DNA of 5,275 bases. Origin: Sphingobacteriia bacterium (lineage in GTDB: Bacteria > Bacteroidota > Bacteroidia > Chitinophagales > Chitinophagaceae). Shown here in pieces: positions 1 through 5,275 of the stretch. The translations under genes were made by a program, and so were the position numbers. The notes beneath the pieces are model-generated. The model had not been told where the DNA came from. It worked only from the letters and a program-made list of their open reading frames with translations, and made no database searches. Positions within the stretch are counted from its first letter, which is position 1. Every line of letters starts with the position of its first letter. The stretch is taken from assembly GCA_004294465.1 (NCBI GenBank), contig REAV01000114.1:1-5275 (forward strand), in the 5' to 3' direction.

Positions 1-165
1 CTTTGTTGACATTAACACACTATTTTAAACAACCATTCTGAAAATAAGTCTGCGAAGTTACTTAAAATTGACTGAAACTCAAGAAATAGCTTCTTATTAT
101 CTGATTATCAAATAGTTACAATAAAATAATATCGATAATAATAGTTTATATTGCATTTATGTACT

Positions 166-173
166 TAAATTTG
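166..173 (+). promoter_or_regulatory. Putative Bacteroidota -7 promoter box (TAAATTTG)
   Basis: TAAATTTG matches the Bacteroidota sigma-factor -7 consensus TAnnTTTG exactly. It sits about 48 bases before the ATG at 222, which would give a leader of roughly 40 bases including a purine-rich ribosome binding site. A good -33 TTTG is not evident; the nearest candidate is TTTA at 145-148, at slightly short spacing. The box is inferred to drive the flippase-like gene and the overlapping heptose adenylyltransferase gene. Confidence 0.4.
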
Positions 174-200
174 ATGAACGATTAGTTTAGCACATACATC

Positions 201-207
201 AAGGAAA
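201..207 (+). promoter_or_regulatory. Possible ribosome binding site (AAGGAAA)
   Basis: AAGGAAA is the only Shine-Dalgarno-like sequence ahead of the ATG at 222. The gap of 14 bases to the start codon is longer than ideal. Bacteroidota often initiate without strong Shine-Dalgarno pairing, so its contribution is uncertain. Confidence 0.3.
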
Positions 208-221
208 ATCAGCAGCGCAAT

Positions 222-1235
222 ATGAAAATTAAATGGATTTCTGTGCTTCAATACATGCTCTTTTTGGGCATTGGTATTTTTTTGGTCTGGTGGAGTTTAC
301 AACAGATACCTGCAGACAAATGGGAGGAATTTAAAGGATCCTTGAAAAAAGCCAATTATTGGCTGATGTTGCCCGTATTTTTTATTCTTTCAGGTAGCCA
401 TGTATTAAGATCCATGCGATGGAGAATATTAATGAAACCTATGGGATTTACACCAAAATTACCCAATGTATTTTTTGCAGTGATGATTGGTTATTTAGCC
501 AACCTTGCAATACCTAGATTAGGTGAGGTATTAAAATGTACTATCCTCGCACGATACGAAAAAATCCCCGCAGAAAAATTGATTGGTACCATAGTAGTTG
601 AAAGAGCATTTGATGTTATTTCTCTCGCAATTGTGTTTTTAACTGCATTCATCTTACAATATGATATTATTGGAGAATATGGAGTTGAATTATCAAAAAA
701 ATTATTTGAAGGTCAATCTGGTAATTTTTCTTTTACTAAGCTTGGAATAGTGCTATTAGCTATCATTGTTATTGCATTGTTGATTAAAAAATTATTTCAA
801 TTTTTTAACCATCTAAGTATTGTAGTTGCTATCAAAAAAATAATCAGAGGTATTTGGGAAGGCTTAACCAGCATTCAACACTTACAACAAAAAGGTCGCT
901 TTATTGCCTATAGTGCTATGATCTGGTCACTCTATATTTTAGGGACCTGGGTTGGTTTATTGGCTACTGAAGGCTCATCACACTTAGGTTTACCTACTGC
1001 AATTTCTGCATTGGCTTTTGCAAGTATAGGCATGATTATAACTCCTGGTGGTATTGGTGCTTATGCATTTTTTCTTGCGAAAGTGTTGGAAAAAAATGGC
1101 GTTTCCTTTGAAATTGGATTTGCCAATGGTACACTCCAATGGTTTGCTCAGTTTTTAATAGTTTTGATAGTAGGATTTTGTTGCCTCGGTTTATTGCCTT
1201 GGTACAATAAAAAAGATCAACATGAAATCGATTGA
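222..1235 (+). CDS. Flippase-like / lysylphosphatidylglycerol synthase TM-domain family membrane protein
   Basis: A 337-residue polytopic inner-membrane protein of the LPG_synthase_TM (UPF0104, flippase-like) family. Hydrophobic segments are visible at about 7-25, 46-62, 83-98, 126-146, 172-189, 228-248, 258-276 and 306-326. Family signatures are P-R-L-G-E-V at 98-103, E-R-A-F-D at 127-131, and the glycine-rich P-G-G-I-G-A-Y at 275-281. The length matches the membrane module alone; the cytosolic aminoacyl-transferase half of MprF is absent, so it should not be called a lysyl-PG synthase. Members are thought to move or bind lipids or lipid-linked precursors, but the substrate here is unknown. 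The ATG at 222 places a hydrophobic segment directly at the N-terminus. The 3' end overlaps the next gene by 14 bases, implying co-transcription and perhaps a shared envelope role. Confidence 0.88.
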   Translation: MKIKWISVLQYMLFLGIGIFLVWWSLQQIPADKWEEFKGSLKKANYWLMLPVFFILSGSHVLRSMRWRILMKPMGFTPKLPNVFFAVMIGYLANLAIPRLGEVLKCTILARYEKIPAEKLIGTIVVERAFDVISLAIVFLTAFILQYDIIGEYGVELSKKLFEGQSGNFSFTKLGIVLLAIIVIALLIKKLFQFFNHLSIVVAIKKIIRGIWEGLTSIQHLQQKGRFIAYSAMIWSLYILGTWVGLLATEGSSHLGLPTAISALAFASIGMIITPGGIGAYAFFLAKVLEKNGVSFEIGFANGTLQWFAQFLIVLIVGFCCLGLLPWYNKKDQHEID

Positions 1236-1719
1236 TGCAATAGCCAAAAAAATATTTTCTCTTGAAGACCTTAAAAAACAAGTGGCAAGCTGGCGAGTAA
1301 CCAATAAATCAATTGCCTTTAGTAATGGTTGTTTCGATATACTTCACGAAGGACATATTTTTTCTTTATCTGAAGCTGCAAAAGAAGCCGATTATTTAAT
1401 TGTTGGGGTGAATAGTGATGCAAGTGTAAAGAAACTAAAAGGGCCAGAACGCCCGATTAATAACGAAAAAAGCAGATCACTCCTATTGAGTAATCTTGCA
1501 ATAATAGATGCTGTTGTAATATTTAATGAGGATACCCCACTTGAATTAATAAAGGCTATTCTACCTGATGTAATTGTAAAAGGTGGAGACTATACCGTTG
1601 AGCAGATAGTAGGTTCCAAAGAAGTAATAGCAAATGGCGGGAGGGTTGTCATAAACCCTATCGTAGCTGGTTTCTCCACAACCGGAATCATTCAACATAT
1701 TAAAGGATCTTATTCCTAG
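1222..1719 (+). CDS. rfaE2: D-glycero-beta-D-manno-heptose 1-phosphate adenylyltransferase (stand-alone RfaE2 type)
   Basis: A 165-residue cytosolic nucleotidyltransferase predicted to convert heptose 1-phosphate plus ATP to ADP-heptose plus pyrophosphate, the activated sugar for LPS inner core. The cytidylyltransferase-fold signature is clear: S-N-G-C-F-D-I-L at 34-41 leads into the H-E-G-H catalytic motif at 42-45. V-G-V-N-S-D at 61-66, K-G-P-E-R-P at 73-78, V-K-G-G-D-Y at 119-124 and the late F-S-T-T motif at 151-154 complete the domain. It corresponds to the C-terminal half of E. coli HldE; the sugar kinase half is not fused and not in the window, nor are GmhA or GmhB. The ATG at 1222 lies inside the upstream gene, and the preserved N-terminal helix (I-F-S-L-E-D-L-K-K) supports it. 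No strong ribosome binding site is visible, so translation may be coupled. A related nucleotidyltransferase (glycerol-3-phosphate type) is less likely given the K-G-G-D-Y block. Confidence 0.88.
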   Translation: MKSIDAIAKKIFSLEDLKKQVASWRVTNKSIAFSNGCFDILHEGHIFSLSEAAKEADYLIVGVNSDASVKKLKGPERPINNEKSRSLLLSNLAIIDAVVIFNEDTPLELIKAILPDVIVKGGDYTVEQIVGSKEVIANGGRVVINPIVAGFSTTGIIQHIKGSYS

Positions 1720-1778
1720 ATCATTCATTTAAAAATACTTAACATACATCATTTTATAGCATAGCTTATATTTGAAGC
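1720..1778 (+). promoter_or_regulatory. Intergenic gap with -7-like box (TATATTTG, 1767-1774) before ppk1
   Basis: The 59 bases between the heptose adenylyltransferase gene and ppk1 are AT-rich and contain no hairpin that would serve as a terminator. TATATTTG at 1767-1774 fits the Bacteroidota -7 consensus TAnnTTTG and ends only four bases before the ATG at 1779. If used, transcription would begin at or next to the start codon, giving a leaderless or nearly leaderless message. No clear -33 TTTG is present, and no Shine-Dalgarno sequence precedes the ATG. Read-through from the upstream pair remains possible. Confidence 0.35.
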
Positions 1779-3872
1779 ATGGCAAAAAAACAACTGATTC
1801 AAAGAGATATAAGCTGGCTCTGTTTTAATGCAAGAGTATTGCAGGAAGCAAATGATCCATCAGTACCCCTAAAAGAGCGAATCCGTTTTTTGGGTATATT
1901 TTCCAACAACTCCGATGAATTTTTTAGGGTAAGGGTTGCCACTTTAAAACGTATGATTGAATTTGCTGAAAAAAGGAAAAAGCTCAACATGCACATGGAG
2001 GATGACCCTCAACAGATTTTAGACCAGATTCAGACCATTGTACTCAACCAACAGAATGAATTCAATAGAATTTGGGAGGGGATCGTAAAAGAACTGAAAA
2101 AAGAGAAAATCAGTATAATCAACGAAAAGCAACTAAATAAAGAGCAACAACTTTTCGTAAAAAAATTCTTTGATGAAGAAGTGCGTTCTACTATTATTCC
2201 ATTAATGATAGAAAGCTTACCCCAACTCCCCTATCTGAGAGATAAAAGTATTTATTTAGGAGTAGTGATGCGTAAAAAATCATCTGCATATAATCAAAAA
2301 TATGCCCTGATAGAAGTTCCTGCAAAAGCAGTTGGCCGGTTCATTATTCTTCCATCAAAAAAAGAAGATCAACAAATCATACTTTTAGAAGATGTCATTC
2401 GATTTAATTTACCAATAATATTCTCCTATTTTGGTTATGATAATTTTGAATCTCATATTTTCAAAGTAACCAAGGATGCGGAATTAGATCTCGATAACGA
2501 TATCAGCACCAGCTTTGCAGAAAAGATTGAAAAAGGAATTAAGAATAGAAGAAAAGGGAAACCTGTTCGATTTGTATATGATAAAGAAATGGATGCGGGA
2601 TTACTGGAATACTTGATCAGACGACTCAGTCTAAACAGAAAAAGCAATATTATACCTGGAGGAAGAATTCATAATTTCAGGCATTTCATGGACTTTCCTG
2701 ACGTATTTTCAGCTAAAAGCGAACGTAGAGCAGCCTTCAAACCAAAATCTTTACAATCTGCTCAAAGGGTTACTGACATTATTCTTAAACAAGATGTATT
2801 GTTGAATTTTCCTTATCATTCATTTGACCCGCTGATTGATTTATTAAGAGAAGCAGCAATGGATCCGGATGTAACCTCCATTAAAATCACCGCCTATAGA
2901 TTAGCTGCTAATTCAAAAATTATCAATGCATTAATCAATGCTTCAAGAAATGGAAAGCAAGTAATTGTAATGCTTGAATTGAAAGCCCGATTTGATGAAG
3001 AAAATAATTTAGAATGGAAAAATGTATTAGAAGAAGAGGGTGTAACCGTATTACTCGGTGTTCCTAAAATGAAGATCCATGCAAAGCTTTGTATCATTAA
3101 AAAAAGGAAAGGAACTAAAACTATTCAATATGGTTTTGTAAGCACCGGAAATTTGAATGAAAAAACAGCGCGCGTTTATGGAGATCATTGTTTACTTACT
3201 TCCAACAGATATGTGATGGCTGATATTAATAGAATTTTCAGCTATCTCGAAAACTGGAAAACAGGAATACGCAATCTACAACTTTGCAAAACACTTTGGG
3301 TATGTCCTACCAATATGCGTAAGCAAATCATGTTATTGATAGACAATGAAATTAAAAATGCAAAAGCAGGAAGGGCGGCAAAAATAATCGTTAAGGTGAA
3401 CTCGTTAAGCGACCAGCTATTGATAGAAAAATTATATTCAGCTGCAACTGCCGGAGTAGAAATCTTTATGATTGTACGTGGAATATTTTGTCCCATTATC
3501 GATTTAAAAAAATTCAAACATCCTATAAAGGCCATCAGTATTGTGGACGAATACCTAGAACATTCCCGGGTGATGATATTTCATAACCAAGGGCAGGAAA
3601 AAGTATATATTTCCAGTGCAGATTGGATGGTCAGAAACCTTAACCATCGAGTAGAAGCTGCCATTCCAATAACGGATCCTGTAATAAAACAAGAATTAAT
3701 TGATATTATCCACATACAATTAAGAGATAATGTAAAAGCCAGAATTTTGGATAGTGACTTAGCCAACAACTATGTACCTTCCCTCGGTAAAAAAAGCATA
3801 CGTTCCCAAATAGAAACGTATCACTATCTATTTAAGAAAAATCATATAACTAGTGAGGCTAGCCGCAATTGA
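1779..3872 (+). CDS. ppk1: Polyphosphate kinase 1
   Basis: A 697-residue polyphosphate kinase, the usual PPK1 length, catalysing reversible transfer of the ATP gamma-phosphate onto inorganic polyphosphate. The four-domain order is intact: N domain (about 4-110) with R-D-I-S-W-L at 9-14 and the nucleotide-contacting S-N-N-S-D-E-F-F-R at 42-50; head domain (about 115-300); two phospholipase-D-like C domains (about 325-500 and 500-690). The predicted autophosphorylated histidine is His434 in K-I-H-A-K, with metal or phosphate ligands Arg374 (A-Y-R) and Arg404 (A-R-F-D-E-E-N-N), and the S-T-G-N-L-N-E block at 455-461. The second active-site histidine is His595 in E-Y-L-E-H-S-R, followed by S-S-A-D-W-M at 612-617. 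Residues were matched to E. coli PPK1 by remembered motif spacing. Oddly, the segment after V-R-G at 566-568 departs from the usual R-G-I-C-x-L-x-P-G pattern, and V-D-E replaces V-D-R/K near 590. The 3' end overlaps the exopolyphosphatase gene. Confidence 0.96.
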   Translation: MAKKQLIQRDISWLCFNARVLQEANDPSVPLKERIRFLGIFSNNSDEFFRVRVATLKRMIEFAEKRKKLNMHMEDDPQQILDQIQTIVLNQQNEFNRIWEGIVKELKKEKISIINEKQLNKEQQLFVKKFFDEEVRSTIIPLMIESLPQLPYLRDKSIYLGVVMRKKSSAYNQKYALIEVPAKAVGRFIILPSKKEDQQIILLEDVIRFNLPIIFSYFGYDNFESHIFKVTKDAELDLDNDISTSFAEKIEKGIKNRRKGKPVRFVYDKEMDAGLLEYLIRRLSLNRKSNIIPGGRIHNFRHFMDFPDVFSAKSERRAAFKPKSLQSAQRVTDIILKQDVLLNFPYHSFDPLIDLLREAAMDPDVTSIKITAYRLAANSKIINALINASRNGKQVIVMLELKARFDEENNLEWKNVLEEEGVTVLLGVPKMKIHAKLCIIKKRKGTKTIQYGFVSTGNLNEKTARVYGDHCLLTSNRYVMADINRIFSYLENWKTGIRNLQLCKTLWVCPTNMRKQIMLLIDNEIKNAKAGRAAKIIVKVNSLSDQLLIEKLYSAATAGVEIFMIVRGIFCPIIDLKKFKHPIKAISIVDEYLEHSRVMIFHNQGQEKVYISSADWMVRNLNHRVEAAIPITDPVIKQELIDIIHIQLRDNVKARILDSDLANNYVPSLGKKSIRSQIETYHYLFKKNHITSEASRN
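3834..3841 (+). promoter_or_regulatory. Weak purine-rich ribosome binding site candidate for the GTG-started ppx
   Basis: AAGAAAAA lies 11 bases before the GTG at 3853, within the last codons of ppk1. It is a poor Shine-Dalgarno match, so initiation probably depends on ribosomes finishing ppk1. The in-frame TAA at 3847-3849, one codon before the GTG, rules out any start further upstream. Confidence 0.25.
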
Positions 3873-4758
3873 TATTGGAAGTAACGCTGCAAGATTATTA
3901 ATAGTTGAAGTTTCCTACAACAATGAAGGTCTTCCTCAATTCAATAAGCTAAACCTAGTGCGTGTTCCACTCCGTTTAGGATTCGATGTATTTGAAAAAG
4001 GAGAGATTTCGAAAGAAAAAAGAGGAATGATTCTTCAAACAATGAAAGCCTATAGTCATTTGATCAATGCGTATGATGTTAAACATGTAATTACTTGTGC
4101 CACAAGTGCAATGAGAGATGCCTCCAATAGTGCAGATATCATTCGTAAAGTAAAACTTGAAACAGGTTTAGAAATTGAAATAATCAGTGGAGATTTAGAA
4201 GCTTCGATTATTTATGAAAATCATGTTGCTGAAAACATGGATACCAATAACTCCTATTTATACATTGATGTAGGTGGAGGTAGTACAGAGCTAACCTGCT
4301 TTACAGATGGAAAACTCGCTTTCAAGAAATCCTTTAATATCGGAACCATTAGAATATTAAAAGATATGGTTGATGATGATAAATGGAATGAAATGAAAGA
4401 ATTCATCAAACAAAAAACCAAAGGATACAAAAAAATAATTGCTATTGGAACAGGAGGAAATATTAATAAAGTGTTTTCATTGAGTAAAAAGAAAGATGGA
4501 AAACCATTGAATCTTGAACTACTAAAAGATTATTATAAAGAAATCTCCAGTTTTTCATTGGATGATAGAATTAATATTTACAAATTAAGGGCAGACCGAG
4601 CAGATGTAATTGTTCCAGCATTACAGATTTATATCAATGCAATGAGGTGGGCTGAGGCTGAAGAGATTTATGTACCGAAAATAGGTCTTGCTGATGGACT
4701 TGTGCAGCACTTGTATTATGAGCTGGAGAGCAAAAAAGCTGTTTTAAGCAAACAATAA
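3853..4758 (+). CDS. ppx: Short Ppx/GppA-family exopolyphosphatase
   Basis: A 301-residue member of the ASKHA (actin/Hsp70-like) phosphatase superfamily, predicted to release phosphate from the ends of polyphosphate, or possibly to hydrolyse pppGpp. The phosphate-1 loop is A-I-D-I-G-S-N at 5-11, then C-A-T-S-A-M-R-D at 82-89. The predicted catalytic glutamate is Glu116 in G-D-L-E-A, the second phosphate loop is D-V-G-G-G-S-T-E at 139-146, and the nucleotide-fold glycine motif is I-G-T-G-G-N at 198-203. R-A-D-V-I-V-P-A at 249-256 and G-L-A-D-G-L at 278-283 close the domain. It holds only the Ppx-GppA core; the C-terminal HD-like domain of the roughly 510-residue E. coli enzyme is missing, as in other short forms. 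The GTG at 3853 is the only standard start between an in-frame TAA (3847-3849) and the essential loop; the next ATG would delete that loop. It overlaps ppk1 by 20 bases. Confidence 0.93.
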   Translation: MRLAAIDIGSNAARLLIVEVSYNNEGLPQFNKLNLVRVPLRLGFDVFEKGEISKEKRGMILQTMKAYSHLINAYDVKHVITCATSAMRDASNSADIIRKVKLETGLEIEIISGDLEASIIYENHVAENMDTNNSYLYIDVGGGSTELTCFTDGKLAFKKSFNIGTIRILKDMVDDDKWNEMKEFIKQKTKGYKKIIAIGTGGNINKVFSLSKKKDGKPLNLELLKDYYKEISSFSLDDRINIYKLRADRADVIVPALQIYINAMRWAEAEEIYVPKIGLADGLVQHLYYELESKKAVLSKQ

Positions 4759-4847
4759 CGCATACTTTCACCGATAGAGAACCTCCATTCGTCCGAATTT
4801 TACTTCTCAAGCAAAAACCCTTATATACATTTGATTTTTCTGAACAG
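4759..4847 (+). promoter_or_regulatory. Intergenic gap with -7-like box (TACATTTG, 4826-4833) before the sensor kinase
   Basis: This 89-base gap has no obvious terminator hairpin. TACATTTG at 4826-4833 is an exact match to TAnnTTTG and ends 14 bases before the ATG at 4848. Transcription would begin about 7-10 bases before the ATG, a very short leader. The -33 position is weak: TTC at 4804-4806 stands at about the right spacing. No Shine-Dalgarno sequence precedes the ATG. The box suggests that the kinase gene can be transcribed independently of ppk1-ppx. Confidence 0.4.
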
Positions 4848-5275
4848 ATGCAAAATAAAATAGCAGATATTAGCCATAAAAAAAAGTTAGTACCCTTCAT
4901 TGCTCACTTAGCAGCTTGGCTGTGCTTTTTTACGCTACCCTACCTCGTGTTTTTTCCTGGGTTAAGAGAATTCAATATGAGCAATCAGATGCTCGCCATC
5001 ATTATTTGCAATAATATTTTTTTAGTGCTCTTTTATTACTTAAATACTCAATTTCTCATTCCAAAATTTCTGGTAAATGAAAAATGGTTGTTTTATATTT
5101 TATCCATTCTTGCTTGCTTGATTTTTTTCTTATATGTTCCAAGATTAATTGCTACTCAAATTGTACCGCCGGAAACTTTTAATCCTCCGGTTGATATTAA
5201 ACAAAGTTTAAATGATGTAAATCGTCAACGCTACATTAGAAATAGAAGAAGAAGTGGAAATAATTATTTTAATAC
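4848..5275 (+). CDS. LytS/YehU-type sensor histidine kinase, N-terminal membrane part (3' end outside window)
   Basis: An open frame of 142 codons from the ATG at 4848 runs off the right edge without a stop. It encodes three hydrophobic segments at about 16-37, 48-66 and 80-98, followed by a polar, arginine-rich stretch (R-N-R-R-R at 131-135). The pattern of A-H-L-A-A-W-L near 19-25, Y-L-N-T-Q-F-L-I-P-K-F-L at 64-75 and a nearby K-W is typical of the membrane sensor half of Bacteroidota LytS/YehU-like kinases. These normally continue into a fourth membrane helix, a coiled coil, the His_kinase domain with its phospho-accepting histidine, and an ATPase domain, and are usually followed by a LytTR response regulator. 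None of those parts is visible here, so the kinase call rests on the N-terminal pattern alone. The upstream frame stays open, but ATG 4848 is the only ATG and the sequence before it lacks family character. The signal sensed is unknown. Confidence 0.72.
   Translation, partial: MQNKIADISHKKKLVPFIAHLAAWLCFFTLPYLVFFPGLREFNMSNQMLAIIICNNIFLVLFYYLNTQFLIPKFLVNEKWLFYILSILACLIFFLYVPRLIATQIVPPETFNPPVDIKQSLNDVNRQRYIRNRRRSGNNYFN

Larger units (their letters stand above)
1..221. other. AT-rich intergenic region upstream of the flippase-like gene
   Basis: This stretch holds no convincing gene: all three forward frames close within the first 40 bases or so. It is strongly AT-rich. It carries the promoter-like box and ribosome binding site listed separately. 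Reading the minus strand, an ATG at 12-10 opens a frame M-S-T-K that leaves the window, so a divergently transcribed gene could start here, but four codons prove nothing. An 8-base inverted repeat (TTATTATC at 94-101, GATAATAA at 134-141) is present but too AT-rich and too widely spaced to call an operator or terminator. Confidence 0.6.

Noticed and set aside
94..141. 8-base inverted repeat TTATTATC / GATAATAA with a 32-base spacer
   Set aside because: Such matches are expected by chance in AT-rich DNA, and the arms are too weak and far apart for a stable hairpin.
222..1235. Calling the first gene mprF, a lysylphosphatidylglycerol synthase
   Set aside because: The protein ends after the membrane module and lacks the aminoacyl-transferase domain required for that reaction.
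1036..1281. Minus-strand open frame of 81 codons across the flippase/heptose gene junction
   Set aside because: It is antisense to two well-supported overlapping genes, and its translation has no recognisable domain or sensible composition.
192..1751. The 10-base string ACATACATCA occurs upstream of both the flippase-like gene (192-201) and ppk1 (1742-1751)
   Set aside because: Low-complexity sequence at different distances from the two start codons; two copies are not enough to propose an operator.
2453..3769. Several short minus-strand open frames inside ppk1
   Set aside because: Each is antisense to conserved PPK1 domains, with no ribosome binding site and no protein-like pattern.
4634..4900. 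Minus-strand open frame of 88 codons spanning the ppx end and the gap before the kinase gene
   Set aside because: It is antisense to conserved ppx C-terminal motifs and to the kinase start, and its cysteine- and serine-rich product resembles no family.

Overview
The window looks like chromosomal DNA from a Bacteroidota bacterium, most likely near Chitinophagaceae. The evidence is the AT-rich composition, weak Shine-Dalgarno sequences, TAnnTTTG-type -7 boxes ahead of genes, a stand-alone RfaE2-type heptose adenylyltransferase, and a LytS/YehU-type sensor kinase N-terminus typical of that phylum. The family-level placement is inference. All supported genes lie on the + strand. I see no RNA genes, mobile elements, CRISPR arrays or phage genes.

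Layout. Positions 1-221 are AT-rich non-coding DNA with a promoter-like box near 166-173; a divergent gene may begin at the very left edge. Two envelope-related genes follow with a 14-base overlap (222-1235 and 1222-1719): a polytopic flippase-like membrane protein of the lysylphosphatidylglycerol-synthase TM family, and the adenylyltransferase that makes ADP-heptose for the LPS core. After a 59-base gap with a -7-like box almost touching the start codon comes a polyphosphate pair: polyphosphate kinase ppk1 (1779-3872) and a short Ppx/GppA exopolyphosphatase (GTG start at 3853, 20-base overlap). After 89 bases, containing another TAnnTTTG box, a membrane sensor histidine kinase begins at 4848 and runs off the right edge.

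How the genes work together. The first pair probably serves the outer envelope: a lipid-interacting membrane protein and a precursor enzyme for LPS inner core. The second pair carries out opposing reactions: Ppk1 builds polyphosphate from ATP and Ppx hydrolyses it, so the overlap would tie production of builder and degrader together. The kinase fragment lacks its catalytic part here, and its link to polyphosphate is only positional. Nothing in the window makes a clear case for an undescribed system. The points most worth a second look are the diverged C-terminal active-site loop of Ppk1, the possible near-leaderless transcripts of ppk1 and the kinase, and the tight ppk1-ppx overlap.
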